From: Mesorhabditis belari
Lineage: Eukaryota; Nematoda; Chromadorea; Rhabditida; Rhabditidae
Reading direction: 5' to 3'
DNA length: 64,000 nucleotides
Assembly: GCA_958450365.1 (NCBI GenBank)
Contig: CAUEEP010000886.1
Span: 579,501-643,500, forward strand
Below the pieces are notes generated by a model. It saw nothing but the letters and a program-made list of their open reading frames with translations. It ran no database searches and was not told the DNA's origin. Below, in pieces: positions 1 to 12,107 of the stretch; the first letter of the stretch is position 1, and the number at the start of each line of letters is the position of its first letter. Made by a program: the position numbers and the translations under genes.

Positions 1-1240
1 CAACTCAGAAGATGAATGTGTTGCGAGTGTTACCAAGAAAAAAATATAATACGCAAGAAGTTGAAATGACTTTTAGAAAAGAGAATGGGACAAAAAGGCA
101 AAAAGAAAAAAAAGACAGACAGACAAAAAGCACAAAAAAGACACAATGACTTTTAGTACAATTTAGACAGCACTGCATCGATTAGACAAAAGAAAATAGA
201 GAAATGAGAAAGAGAAGGATGGGAGTACTTGAATGATAAATATTTTGCACAGGTTGAAAATTTGTTTTCCTTAAAAAGTTTCAAATTTTCTTGTAAAAGC
301 TTTTTTTCTTTTGGTCAAAAGGCTTTGCCGTTTGGTCTTTTTTGGGTGAAAAGGTTATTTTTTTGGCTGTTGAACATTTGGCCTACAGTAACCCCGATTG
401 ACATAAACGTGCACTTTCTGGCACACTGTTGTACTCAAGTTCTATGCTGCCATCCAGATCGCAAGGATATTAGATGGGAATTTGAAAATCGACAACCATT
501 CCCAGCGGCCGGGTCCAGCTATGTTAGGGATATGAGAAAAAAACGATATTGCTGAATAAAGCACAAATTTTAAAGCCATTCCGCACTCCAGCACTCCATT
601 GTGCACTCCAGCACTCCAGTGTGCACTCCAGCTGTTGAATGAAAAGTTGAAAGAATGGTATATGTTCATCTATATGAAAGATAAACAAGCTAAAAAGAGA
701 AAAATGATAAATATTTAAGATAAAAACATGAAAGTGACAAAAGCAAGAAATAAAGGGGACAGAATTGAGATAGGAAATGAGGTAATTTGTGGACAGGTGT
801 GGAGAGACGGAGAAGAGGGACCAATCATCACCCCCATTCCCAATATTCTCATCGATGTAAAGCCGATAATGGCCTCTTTCACCCCCATTGAACTATCCAC
901 CATTCATCAAACCATTTTTCGTTGATTGTTTTGGTCAAATCGAACAAACAAGCCAACTAATGAAGTATTAAAGGAATTGTTGAAATATAGGAATTGCAAA
1001 ATGTCAAAGTTTGTAAACAGTAAGCTGTTATTTTTATTCAGTTGAGGATTAAATACGAAAACACAGCTTTTTACCCATAAAAAATGAGGGAAAAGTTCAA
1101 AGAGAGATCGTTGAAAAGCTTTTGATCAGGTTTACTCGGGTGAAACAGAAGTAAATGTAAAAGTATCAAAAATACAGTCACCTGATTCAAATGCCGGCTC
1201 ATATTGAAGCTTATAGAAAAACGAGCTTGCTCAATCGACT
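1..1240. other. No gene recognised; AT-rich DNA
   Basis: I see no supported gene here. There is a purine-rich stretch near 80-150. A small tandem array of the unit cactccagcactccag-like lies at 583-637. Open frames in both directions around 715-925 overlap each other and show no protein-like composition or splice context, so I treat them as chance. Confidence 0.5.
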
Positions 1241-1242
1241 GG

Positions 1243-1905
1243 CGATTGAGGCGAGTCGATTGAGGCGAGTCGATTGAGGCGAGTCGATTGAGGCGAGTCG
1301 ATTGAGGCGAGTCGATTGAGGCGAGTCGATTGAGGCGAGTCGATTGAGGCGAGTCGAGTCGATTGAGGCGAGTCGAGTCGATTGAGGCGAGTCGAGTCGA
1401 TTGAGGCGAGTCGAGTCGATTGAGGCGAGTCGAGTCGATTGAGGCGAGTCGAGTCGATTGAGGCGAGTCGAGTCGATTGAGGCGAGTCGAGTCGATTGAG
1501 GCGAGTCGAGTCGATTGAGGCGAGTCGAGTCGATTGAGGCGAGTCGAGTCGATTGAGGCGAGTCGAGTCGATTGAGGCGAGTCGAGTCGATTGAGGCGAG
1601 TCGAGTCGATTGAGGCAGTCGAGTCGATTGAGGCGAGTCGAGTCGATTGAGGCGAGTCGATTGAGGCGAGTCGATTGAGGCGAGTCGATTGAGGCGAGTC
1701 GATTGAGGCGAGTCGATTGAGGCGAGTCGATTGAGGCGAGTCGATTGAGGCGAGTCGATTGAGGCGAGTCGAGTCGATTGAGGCGAGTCGATTGAGGCGA
1801 GTCGATTGAGGCGAGGCGAGTCGATTGAGGCGAGTCGAGTCGATTGAGGCGAGTCGAGTCGATTGAGGCGAGTCGAGTCGATTGAGGCGGGCGAGTCGAT
1901 TGAGG
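1243..1905. repeat. Minisatellite with 14-bp and 19-bp units
   Basis: A long tandem array of the 14-bp unit gattgaggcgagtc, mixed with a 19-bp variant in which the last GAGTC is doubled. The variants occur in blocks: 14-mers first, then a run of 19-mers from about 1350 to 1640, then 14-mers again and a mixed end. The array is GC-rich compared with its surroundings. It has no coding potential that I can defend. Confidence 0.95.
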
Positions 1906-1980
1906 TCCTTGTTATGTCTTAGGACTTCCTTGCTATGTATTAGGACTTCCTTGCTTGCATCATAAACGTCTCCTTATAGA

Positions 1981-2041
1981 GTCGAGAGGTAGTGCTCTCG
2001 GTTATAAAGCCTTTGCTCCGGGTTTAAGTCCCTTGCCGGCA
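1981..2041 (+). pseudogene. tRNA-like fragment
   Basis: A D-arm-like segment (gaggtagtgctc) is followed by a T-arm-like B box (gggtttaagtccc) at tRNA spacing. No acceptor stem closes around it. It is probably a tRNA-derived repeat fragment, directly downstream of the minisatellite. Confidence 0.35.
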
Positions 2042-3424
2042 ACTGTTTAACTTTTTAAACTAACCAATCTTTTTCTGAATCACGTCTCATATAAATATGG
2101 TATCGGTTTTTATTTGTAGTTGCATTTGGAATTGATTTTGATTCTGTTCACTTCTGGAACTTAGATATCTAAACTCAATTTTGCCAATAAAAAAGTAGAT
2201 TCTTTGAAGAATAAAGAAGAATATAAAGTCAAATTCCTTTCGTTTGCAAGCCGTAGGAAAAACTAAAAGCGAATTCGGAAAGCCCGTGAAAAACTGAACA
2301 AGATAAGGTAGGTTTCGTTTTGAAATTCCACCTTAATTGCCATCTTCCCTGCTAGGAACAATTTTTTGCCTTAAATTTAGCTTTTTTTTTACTACAAATT
2401 CGACATTCCACTAAACGAAAGACAGCCGGGACACTCAAGATTGAAATTTCTTTTCATCGATTGCTTAAAAAGGTTTAGATCGATCGTCCGATCGTCTCCG
2501 ATTACAACAAAGTAAATGTGCAATACAAATAGATTCTCGATAAATATTGAGAATTGTAAAGAGGTGAATGTTCCAAAAAATCCTCACAATCCGTTAATGA
2601 TTTGTTGCTTCTTCATTTTTAAAATCATAGATTTTAAGCTCTTTTACACTAGCAACAGCTTCTTTTTACTACAAATAAAAAGTAAAAAGAAGTAAAAAGA
2701 AGCTATATTTATCGAGAATACACTTCATTTTTAAAATCATAGATTTTAAGCTCTTTTACACATTTGCAAGCTCTTTAGCTCTTTGCACGTCATTTTCTTC
2801 CACAAAGCATTCCATTTCCTCTTCATAATCTTCAAGAAAAGCTAGTTTTTAAAGAAAGTTTCAAAAATTAGGAACCTTTTCAAAAAGTCGACCTTAAAAA
2901 GTTGAAGAAAAAATGGCAGTAAATTGGGTTTCTTTTTGGGAAAGGATAAGGGGTAAAATGAGCTACAGAAAGAAAAAAAGAGTGTTTAGGAGCCTTCTAG
3001 ACAATGATTAGCTTGAATTTCTTTGTGAGTCTTACTTATTATTGGGGATTTTTTTTTAGATGCACTTCTAGCAATTTCTAGCACTTCTAGCAACCGTGTT
3101 TCTATCAATTGATTGACTGTGAATGAAATTCCCCAAATTGAATCCGTTTCTTCTCAAATCGTTCATAATTTTATCCATTTTTCTTCTTTGAAATAAATAA
3201 AATTTTCTTTGAAATCCCATTTTTACACCAAAAATCCCCAGATATTTACGTCAAAAATTGCTCGTTTTCTCGGTAAAACATTTCCCCTTTTATTTTTCGC
3301 ATTTCCACTTTTTTTCCCGATAAATTAAGTTTTCTCCCATCAAAATAACCCATTTCTGATAATGTGTCAAGGAATTTCTTCTGTTTTTCTTTTTATTTTC
3401 AACTTTACATATAGAAAATTACTA
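2042..3424. other. No gene recognised
   Basis: AT-rich sequence without a supported gene. A 39-bp segment starting cttcatttttaaaatcatag occurs twice, near 2610 and 2726. Otherwise nothing stands out. Confidence 0.45.
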
Positions 3425-4006
3425 TTGGGTTGCCCAGTTATGAATGCGCGTTTTTACTATTTTGTAAATTTCTCAAGATATCGAACAGTATATGAGTATA
3501 TGAGTATATGAGTGTTATATATCATTCGAAAGCTGAAGATCTCCTCTACATTTTGGAATAAAAAAGTTTTTGAATTCATTCAACTTTTTGGGAAATTGAC
3601 TGCACAAAGGGAGAGATCGTTTTTGAAAAAAATCCATTCCAGCTTAGCTATTCCTCAAGTTTTATGGTGTAAAATAACCGCTCAGAAAAGAAAAGTAAAG
3701 ATGCTCTGAAATTGGTATATTTTAAAAAGTTGTATTGATATATCTATTGGCCAAACATCAAACGGTTAACTCAATTTGAGCGGAGCCAAAACTTGATCCA
3801 AAGGCACCCTTCCATTTTTTGGCCACCTCTTCTTCTGTGCAGTCAATTTGCCCAAAAGCTGAACAAATTCAAAAACTTTTTATATCGAAATGTAGAGGAG
3901 ATCTTCAGCTTTCGAATAATACTCATATATATCTTTTTCTTGATTTCGGTATCTTGAGAAATTTACAAAATAGTAAAAAACGCGCATTCATAACTGGACA
4001 ACCCAA
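3425..4006. mobile_element. Mariner-type MITE, 582 bp
   Basis: The ends are inverted: the left begins TTGGGTTGCCCAGTTATGAA and the right ends with its near complement (ttcataactggacaacccaa). Similarity continues inward for about 50 bp through the segment with aatttctcaagat. Both ends are flanked by TA, the target duplication of Tc1/mariner elements. There is no complete transposase inside, so it is non-autonomous. Confidence 0.8.
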
Positions 4007-4904
4007 TATTTTAAAGCCCTTAAAATTTAAAATATTCAGTTGATGGAGAAAAAAAAGACGAGAAGAAATAATTCGGCGCTGGCGAAGAAACTCGTCAAAT
4101 GTGGATCGCATCAAGGTGAGATTGAGGGGAAAATGTGAACCCAATTTTTCTTTCCTAAAATAACATTTACTTCATTGTTAAGCTGAATATCACAAATCTT
4201 CACAAATCTTCACAAATCGGCTCAAATCAGCCAAGAAATAAGCCGTTTCCGAGTATTTTGGAACACCCATTTAAGCATGAAAATCTCCTAACAAATAATA
4301 ATTTTTGTCCAATTTTTGTGCTTCTTTCAACTAAAGGTTTTCTAAAATCATCTATCACTTTGACTCTATTCTTAAAATTTAAACTGTGAGTGAGCCTGTC
4401 CACCGTTTGATGTCCACTACATGACATTCTGTTCAAAGAAAGGAGTAGATTCGCTACATAATTGATTGATTTGTTTTTATTGTTGCTTTTAGCCAAAAAC
4501 AAATTTATTATAAAACAAAAATACAACATCTCAATTTAAAAGATATTCTCCATTATTCATCAATAACATTCCACTATCTTGTACGCAAAGAATGAATGCC
4601 TTCCTTTAAGAACTCAGCTGTCTTTGACTTGAAGAAGTTGGATACCCAAATTTGGACTTCGTCACGGTTTTTGAATTTGTTCTCTGCCAAGGAGTGCTGC
4701 ATCGACCGAAACAAATGGTAGTCAGATGGTTCAAAGTTAGGACTATATGGCGGATGAGGCAGACGTTTCCAGCCCAATTTTTCAATCTTTTGCTGCATGA
4801 TTTTCGCGGTGTGCGGCCGAGCGTTGTCGTGAAGGAATTTTGTAATCGTTGTATCCATCCCTTGACGGTGCAGCGTTTGATCGGTTCAATTGGTCTTTGT
4901 AGAG

Positions 4905-5077
4905 GTCAGCTGTAACCGTTTAACCAGAATCTAACAACTCTTAGAGAATTTAGAGAAATAAGGAACCAAGATTGTTGAGATTAGGAACCAAATTTAGTGA
5001 GATAAGGAACCAAGATTAGAGATAAGGAACCAAATTTAGAGTCAGCTGTAACCGTTTAACCAGAATCTAACAACTCA
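4905..5077. repeat. Tandem AAGGAACCAA units between direct repeats
   Basis: Several copies of a roughly 20-bp unit containing aaggaaccaa lie between two copies of a 37-bp segment starting gtcagctgtaaccgtttaac. The block splits the decayed mariner transposase between its first and second catalytic segments. Confidence 0.8.
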
Positions 5078-5135
5078 CCAAGCCTTTACTGTTTCGCCAA
5101 ACACAAAGCATAACCTTTTTTTTCTCTTTGGCGTT

Positions 5136-5278
5136 GTTTTTGGAGTCTCACCGGAGCCTGTTGGAGTTTTTGGAGTCTCACCGGAGCCTGTTGGAGTTTT
5201 TGGAGTCTCACCGGAGCCTGTTGGAGTTTTTGGAGTCTCACCGGAGCCTGTTGGAGTTTTTGGAGTCTCACCGGAGCC
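5136..5278. repeat. 30-bp minisatellite inside mariner ORF
   Basis: Five near-identical 30-bp units containing ttttggagtctcaccggag. On the minus strand they stay in frame as repeats of GSGETPKTPT, expanding the short GE-P loop that normally follows the first catalytic motif of mariner transposases. Confidence 0.95.
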
Positions 5279-5868
5279 CAACCACTCTTGTTTTCTGACT
5301 GTGCTATCATAAGAGATCCACTTCTCATCCGACGTAACGATGGAGTCGAAGAAACTGCTGTTCTTGGCGCTGTGAAGAAGAATTCCGGTCATTCCGTGTT
5401 GCTTTATTTGCATCGCTAAGCTGATGTGGCACCCATTTTCCGCATCGGTTTGTTTTTCGAATTGCGTGCAAGTGATCGGCAATGGTGGAATGGTGACAAC
5501 CAAATGTTCCTGCCAGCTCTCGTGTAGTTTGACACGGATTCGACTCGATGGCTTCGTTCAATATCGCATCATCAATGACATCCGGGCGCTGTCTATGTCC
5601 TTCGTCTTCAAGGCTTTCATCTCCATTTCGGAAACGCAGAAACTATTGCTGGCACTGACGTAATGATGGAACATCATTACCGAATACTTCGCACAGGATT
5701 CGGTGAGATTCTGTAGCACTTCTTCCCTGTTTGAAGTCATAAAACATATTTTTGCTCGATCATGTTTAATCTAAATTTTTTTCTTTTAAAAATCAACCAA
5801 TATAGACCAACAATATATAAAAAGGCGCTTCAGAAAACGCGCTTTAAAATTAATAAAATTACTTGCAA

Positions 5869-6596
5869 ATGGTTTCTTGGACAAAGGTTGTGTTTACCGA
5901 TGAGAGGATTTTCACCGTCCAACCAATCCACAATTGCCAAATTGCCAAAACCATCGTCAACTTCTTAAGCGAGGCCTCAAAAACACTTTTGCAGCAAAAC
6001 TGATGGTACGGCAACATTTTCTTGCTTCCGTATCAACGCAGGAAAGTATCAACAAAAAGTTCTAGAAGATGTCTTAGAACCGTGGGCAACAAATAACTTC
6101 GGACAAGGTGGCTTTACTCTTCAACAGAATTGGGCTGAAGCTCTTGGAGCTCGATCAACTCTCGCTCTTTGCAACCAACTGTTTCCGGGCTTTTGGGGAA
6201 AGAACGTCTGGCCTTCGAATAGCCCCGATTTGAACTCGTTAGACTCGATATGGTCAATTCGATATGGTCAATTCTGGAAGACAAGATTTCAGGTAAACGA
6301 TATTAAGCAGTGGATGACTTAAAAAACGCCTTGAAGAAAGCCTGGTCCGAGATTTCTGTGCAACAGTGTGCGACTATCGTCAGAACGTCAGAATCGTCAG
6401 AATCGTCAGAACATCAGAATCGTCAGAATCGTCAGAACATCAGAATCGTCAGAACGTCAGAACGTCAGAACGTCAGAATCATCAGAATCGTCAGAATCCT
6501 CAGAATCATCAGAATCGTCAGAACGTCAGAAAGTCAGAATTTTCCCAAGCGCTTAGTATTGAAGCTGATAGAGGAAATTTTGAACATTTATTATAG
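5869..6596 (+). pseudogene. Decayed Tc1/mariner transposase, second family
   Basis: The forward strand reads as a degraded transposase of a different family from the neighbouring mariner. It has the first catalytic segment (VVFTDERIFTV), a second one in which the expected D is N (LQQNWAEALGARS), then LFPGFWGKNVWPSNSPDLN, DDLKNALKKAWSEIS and a C-terminal IEADRGNFEHLL ending in a stop. The frame shifts several times, and a simple-repeat array interrupts the C-terminal domain. It resembles DDxD elements with the NSPDLNPLD motif. It is not functional. Confidence 0.85.
6377..6539. repeat. CGTCAGAAT-type 9-bp array inside transposase
   Basis: About 18 units of a 9-bp repeat (cgtcagaat, cgtcagaac, catcagaat). 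It lies between the transposase segments AWSEIS and FEHLL, so the array expanded within a former coding region. All three forward frames stay open through it because the unit is a multiple of three. Confidence 0.95.
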
Positions 6597-6599
6597 TTT

Positions 6600-8271
6600 T
6601 TGGCAAATAATGATTGAATAAGGAGTTTGTTATTAGTGATTAGTTTGAATTAATTGACTTTAGCATTTTTGTTTACCTTAAAAGAAGTTTCCAAACTTTT
6701 GAGATACCCTGTACTTCGGTCATTTTCTGAAAAATTGATATCAACATTGAAAATGAGTCTAGTTCCCATTTTACCAAACATTCCCATTCCTATTCCACAT
6801 CATTTAATTTCTCGATTTTCTTTCCATTTCCCTCCATTTTTTCATGACCCAAATTTTTGACCTTTCATTAAAATTTGAGGATTTTTTCCTCTTTTTCCTT
6901 TAAACTTCAACCCATTTCCATTATCATTCCCATTTCTATTTCACTTTTCTTTCTTTTTCATCTTCATTATCTTCACTCCATTTCATTTAGATCCATTTCA
7001 TCCAGAAGAAATGAATTTCACATTTTTTAACTTAAATTAATAGATGAAGACAAAAAAGAGGAAGATGAAAAGATGAAAAGATGAAAAGAAAAGATGAAAA
7101 GATGAAAAGATTAAAGAGAAAACCCTCCGCATTATCTTTTTTGCTCTTTTTGCTCTCCAGCAGTCGTTTTTTGAGCAGTTTCAAAAGTGTTGTCTTTATT
7201 TCATTCATTCTGGATAATTTTTTAACGGTTTGCTCTAAACAACAGAACTTTTCTGAGTGTACTTTGTGCTCGTACTTTAGCGTACTTTGCAAACGCATCC
7301 TCTCCAGAGCACTTGATCGTCTTCATTTCTTGAAAAGCCGAATTTTACATCGAAAATCCTTCTTTTAGCACACTTTTAACCTTTTCTTTTCAGACCTTTT
7401 CTATTTTCAGATCTCAAAGTCCTATTTAATTAATATTTCATTGTCTTCTAATCAATTTTTTCCTTTCTGAAACACTTGTTTATTCATATGGAAGTGTTCG
7501 AAAAGTTAATTCGAAAAATTCATCGAAAAATAGAGTCAAAAATTATTCATTTTTCATGAGAACGCAGAAACGCAGAAAATTCTTCTTTTCAGAAATTGTC
7601 TCGAATTTTCGCGTTTCAAATTTCCGTGAGATTTTCTTATTGAAATTATATCGGGTGAGTCAAATTGATGGTTAACGGGGGATTTTTTAAAATTTTTACT
7701 CTTTCACCGACAATTTTGCTTTTGCAGAAAGGATTTTATAAAAAACTGCTAAAAATTCAGAGAGAATTAATCAGACTGTCAAATGGCATCTGATTAGTCT
7801 CATTTTGGTACCTGTGCAGAAAAGTGGCTCTTTTCTGTGAAATCATATTTAATGTTTTGATTTGAATATCTGATTCTCTTGTCCCGCCTCTAAAAGATCG
7901 CTTTTAAGATAAAGCAATATAAAGTGGGACGGAGCCCACTTTATATTGCTTTTTGTATTGTCTTTTGTATTCATATTGCTTTTTCGTATTGCTATGAAAC
8001 ACTGAACCAACGATTGATTCTTGTTCTTTTATATTTTCTCGCTAGATTAGTATTGTGCTAGATTCGGAATAAATATCTAATAATCATTGCCCCCATCGGT
8101 ATTCTCTCATACACTGCACATCGAGACTTTGTTGTTCAACCGAGTTTTGGTCGGGAACCAAAATTTTAAATTCAATTAATGGTGCCCAGAATTATAACGG
8201 TGCACTTCAGAGGATCTATTGACCTTTTTGATCTATTTGACCCTGATCACGAAACACATGTTTTTAGCCTA
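6600..8271. other. No gene recognised
   Basis: AT-rich sequence without a supported gene. A GATGAAAA purine array lies at about 7043-7110. A near-perfect short hairpin lies at 7911-7957. Overlapping open frames on both strands near 7030-7370 mirror that purine array and are treated as chance. Confidence 0.45.
7911..7957. repeat. Short perfect hairpin
   Basis: aaagcaatataaagtggg is followed by a 6-base spacer and its exact complement, giving an 18-bp stem. No surrounding element or target duplication is clear. Confidence 0.7.
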
Positions 8272-8535
8272 CCATAAATACTGTAATAGTACCCCACTCC
8301 CTCGTACAGTCGCGTAGTCGCAAAAGTTTTTTAGTATTTCATTTTTTCCAAAGCGCTCGTACTTTCAAAAAATGTGTCTTTGGTATCAAAAAATAGCTGA
8401 AATTCAGGGCTATTTTTTGATACCTAAGCGCGCATTGTAGCATAAACCAGTGTCGAGAAAAACTCGTTCAAAGCTAGACTACGCAACACTCCGCACCGTC
8501 ATTATGGGGGTGGGGTACTATTACAGTATTTACGG
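8272..8535. mobile_element. Hairpin MITE, 264 bp, copy 1
   Basis: An almost fully palindromic element beginning CCATAAATACTGTAATAGTA and ending with the complement (tactattacagtatttacgg), flanked by TA. The arms contain cagtcgcgtagtcgcaaaag and aaatagctgaaattcagggc. Two relatives of the same length lie at 36,111 and 45,065. There is no coding capacity, so it must depend on a transposase elsewhere. Confidence 0.9.
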
Positions 8536-10256
8536 TAGGTTTCTGCACGGAAAACTAACGAAACGTGAAAACAGCCATTTTTTGGCTCTGCCGCCCTTTA
8601 CTAAAATAGCTGTAAAAACTTTTAGAAAAGAGATATCTCAAAACGGTTTTTGACCAATCGATCCGTCTTGAATTCAGCTTTAGGATGAGCTATAAAACGT
8701 CAAAATTGGACAAATTTAAGGTACTCTCCCAAAAAATTCGAAAGGACTTTTCCACCAACCCAATAGATTGACCAAAATTTGGTCAATCGTTCTGCTTTTT
8801 TTCTGTAGGAAAATCTTAGGTATGTCTCCGGAAGCGGTGCCCATTATTTAATCGATTCAAGCTTTCAACGTTTTTATATGATCTTTCTTCGCTTACCACT
8901 GGCTTCTATTAGAGTATTTACGGTAGTTTTCTTATTGAATTTGTCAAATTTCAGGTACATTTTCTCTATTTTCTAACCTGCGCTCTATTTGGGGGCGGTT
9001 AAATATTTACCGACAAAAAAATGATCTCACTGGGAATATTCATTCATTTGTGGTGAAAAAAGAGAAAATTTTTGGATTTGATACATTTCTCTGTTTCTTT
9101 TTTGAAGAAAACCCTTGAACATCCTCGAATTTCCCTTCTCTTTCCCCGAACAGCGTCGGTTTCACTTCCCCTTTCCCTCTAAATGACCTCGTCTAATTTG
9201 CAAATCCTTCAACAATCCATTTTTTAAAAATTTCAATTCTCATTCTTTAGAACACCTATAAACAATGAAGATGTTATTTTTGTTCTTTTTTTTTCTTCAA
9301 TAGTAGAACTTCATTTCTTTTTCATTTCTCGATTTTCCTATTGCAATTTTCGCTCCTCGTTCATTCAACATCAATTTTTCAGTAACTCTGCTTTGAAAAG
9401 TAAACTTTAGTTTCATTTTTGTTCAATTTTTTCAATTTATCTTTGATTTTTAAAGCTTATTTCTTTATTACTCATCAGACTTTTTTCATTCTCAAATTAT
9501 GAACGTTTTTCAGAACCAATTCCCCCCCCCCCAAAAAACATTCATATATCTCTTTTGCTCCAAGTGCTCCTTTCCAATTTTATTTTTGCAATCTTCTTGC
9601 AATCTTTTCTCAAATATTTGTTTGTGCATCGAATCTGTATTTATTTTTATTTTTAAACAATTCACTTTTCAAGAGTTTTTCTATGTTTCTTGAATGGATA
9701 TTTTGGGGGATCTCCGCATTTTCGGAAATAACATTCTTGTCTTTTTCATTGAGAATTTTGAGCTGAGCATTTCTACTTATATTTCAATACTTTTAACTAT
9801 TTTACACACCATTTTACATATTGAAAGAAGAGGACTCGTGGTTTTGGCAGTAAAAGTATCCAAGCTATGCAAAACCTAAAATTTACTGATTCTAGCAATT
9901 CGCTTTTTATGCACTAACCCGGTATCAACGAAATTGAGCATTTAGTGAGAGGCTTTTTAAATGCAAATTTGGCATGGCGTGCAAAATAGTCAAAAGTGTC
10001 GATATTTCTTGTATATATATTTGATTGATATATTTCAACCTTCATCTTTAGATAAAAGTCGTAGCTCGCAACGATATTAACATTTTTACATAAAAATTTG
10101 CTCTCTAACCCCTTCCCCAACTTCATCTTTTCATCTTTCTTGACTGTAGCAGTGAATTTGGAAAACCAGGGCCATCTACTAGATATAATTGAGGGCTGTC
10201 TGTCCGTCCGTCTGTCCGTCCGCGCACGAAAATTTTTCGAGTCGTGGAGGAACAGG
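8536..10256. other. No gene recognised
   Basis: No supported gene. A right-hand end of another CCGTA-type hairpin (ctattagagtatttacgg) is seen at about 8908-8929 without a clear left partner. The rest is AT-rich with poly-pyrimidine tracts. Confidence 0.45.
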
Positions 10257-10325
10257 CATGGCCGAGGGGGTAGCGCGCCGGTCTCCAGATCCGGGGGTAG
10301 TGGGTTCGGATCCAGGCCACGGGGT
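10257..10325 (+). pseudogene. tRNA-like pseudogene (Leu/Ser type)
   Basis: It has an A box (ggccgagggggtagcgc), an anticodon-arm-like hairpin (ccggtctccagatccgg), a short variable arm and a B box (gggttcggatcc). The 5' and 3' ends do not form a convincing acceptor stem, so it is a pseudogene or a tRNA-derived repeat. Confidence 0.5.
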
Positions 10326-10675
10326 ATTCTTTTGCTTTTTTTTGTTTTTCAATGAAAGAAGTTGTCTATGCATTATATAATTGTGAAATGTTTGTCTATT
10401 AGAAAAAAAACAGGGAATGGGTTTTTCGGACTGGAAATCGATAACCGGGGGCTTTCGACTATGCTGATGCCGAATCTGAAGTCAGATTCGAGGCCTGTGT
10501 GCAAGTTGGCAAACGGGTTTGGCCAAACGGAGTGTCGCATAGTCGCTACTCAGAGCTCGACCCCGGTTCAGCGATTTCGATGGGTGCTATATCTTTGGAT
10601 AGGACAATTTATAAATGGACAATTTATATATAAACAATTTCTCCGTGCGGCTGGTTATTGGATAATTGTGGAACC

Positions 10676-10895
10676 TTTTATACGCGTCCCTCCCCCTTTG
10701 CCATTGACAATTCAACTTTGAGCTCAAATTTCTTGATGTTGGGCTCCCGGATTTAGATAGTTTTTATACCAATCGACAGAAAAAGACTTGGCGCATCCAA
10801 TGATACCAATAATTTATAAATTGAACAGCCCAACACCAAGAAATTTGAGCACAAAGTTAGATTGCCAATTGCAAAAGGGGCGGGGCGATCAAATA
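10676..10895. mobile_element. Palindromic repeat, 'TTTTATACGCG' family
   Basis: A roughly 220-bp inverted repeat. The left arm runs from ttttatacgcgtccctcccc through ttgccattgacaa; the right arm is the complement, ending gcaaaaggggcggggcg. The centre has ataccaatcgacagaaaaag. Two more copies lie at 22,940 and 23,276. Confidence 0.8.
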
Positions 10896-11888
10896 TCCGA
10901 TAACTTTTTGGATCAACTGATCGCTTAGCAAGTTAAAATTTACCGCAATTTACCGCATTTACCGATTTGTCCAAATTTTTGAGCATCGTGTCAGTGATGA
11001 TCCAAGGTGTTGATTAACTACGAGATTCGGTCAGCAATTCAAGTTTAAAGTTGAAAGCCAAACCTTCAAAGTATAGGGAGAATGAATTAGAATGGGATTT
11101 CTCGTTCACGGTCTCATTCTAGTTTTGCGAACATGTTGCATATCAAGCGAACACCTCTGAATCACGTCCGATGAGAAGAATAACTGATTTTGCGACGAAC
11201 TACTGCGTTGTTTACCATAATGTTTACCATTTCTCAACTTTCTATACAAAGCAATCTCTCAAAAGAAGGTCAAAAACAATTCCCTCCCCATTCACTCACA
11301 ATCCCCTTTTCTTTCCAATGATAATTACCATACTTTCCTTTTTCTTTCTCCCCTATCCGTTCCCGCTTTTCTACTAAAACCCATAAAAACAGCACTAATC
11401 GTATTATCCTCCATTTCCCCTCCTCCTACTCATCTTTCTTCCAACTTTTCCCCAAAATTGCCTTACCCAACACTAATTTTTCTTCGAGTCAAGAATTTCC
11501 GGGGTTAAAAGTGGAAATTGAAACTTTTTGCTCCATTCTAAGTTTTGTCTTTTGCAACTTTTCTTGGTGAAATGTATAAATTACCGCCAAATTTTGGCTT
11601 TTTCTTTGGCTTAATGGAGAAAAGTTTTTTGCGCAAAGAAATTCACCAAATCGATTAAATTTATATTCGGAAAGGAGTGTTTTGTTTCTTGTTTTGTTTT
11701 TTAATTGGTGAGGCTAGTTTGTAGAGGTTGGAAAGGTTGGAAAGGTTTGAAAGGTTGATCCTTTGGGGTCTTTTTATCAATCAAGCGATTGATTTTGGTT
11801 GATCATGAGTCATTTATTTTTCGTGTGATTGCAATTAGAATTCCACTTGAGAAACTGATTTCTAAAACGCGTCAACTTTCTAGAGCTA
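10896..11888. other. No gene recognised
   Basis: No supported gene; AT-rich, with C/T-rich stretches near 11,280-11,480. Confidence 0.4.
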
Positions 11889-11983
11889 CCGTAATCTTGC
11901 TTTTTGTTTTATGCAATCTATCTAAATCGTTCGGTATCCTCTATGAACCCAAAATATTGGGTAAACTAAAGACAAGATTACGG
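11889..11983. mobile_element. Small CCGTA-ended element, 95 bp
   Basis: The ends are CCGTAATCTTG and its exact complement, flanked by TA on both sides. It looks like the smallest member of the CCGTA-ended, TA-inserting hairpin group in this window. Confidence 0.7.
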
Positions 11984-12107
11984 TAGTTTCCGAAAGATAG
12001 AAAACACTTTACAATCAGGCTTACAGGCAGAAAAAAACGGAAAAATGAATATCTTTTAATGTTCAAAGAAAAAGCCAACAAATGGAGCAGCTACAAAGCT
12101 ACAATTT

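Larger units (their letters stand above)
4530..5755 (-). pseudogene. Decayed mariner (DD34D) transposase
   Basis: Read on the minus strand, fragments give a mariner transposase in order. First comes the helix-turn-helix part (QTTRELAGTFGCHHSTI), then the first catalytic segment (SDEKWISYD), then HDNARPHTAKI and YSPNFEPSDYHLF carrying the other two aspartates with DD34D spacing. The frame is broken several times, and two tandem arrays interrupt it (4925-5077 and 5136-5278). It cannot encode an active enzyme. No clean terminal repeats were found. Confidence 0.9.

Noticed and set aside
1243..1905. CRISPR array
   Set aside because: Units are contiguous with no unique spacers, and the DNA is eukaryotic; it is a minisatellite.
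7032..7368. Open frames on both strands, 88-95 residues
   Set aside because: They arise from the GATGAAAA purine tract and mirror each other; no support for a gene.
10123..10373. Overlapping open frames on both strands
   Set aside because: They run over a CTGTCCGT simple repeat and a tRNA-like sequence; no splice signals or protein-like composition.
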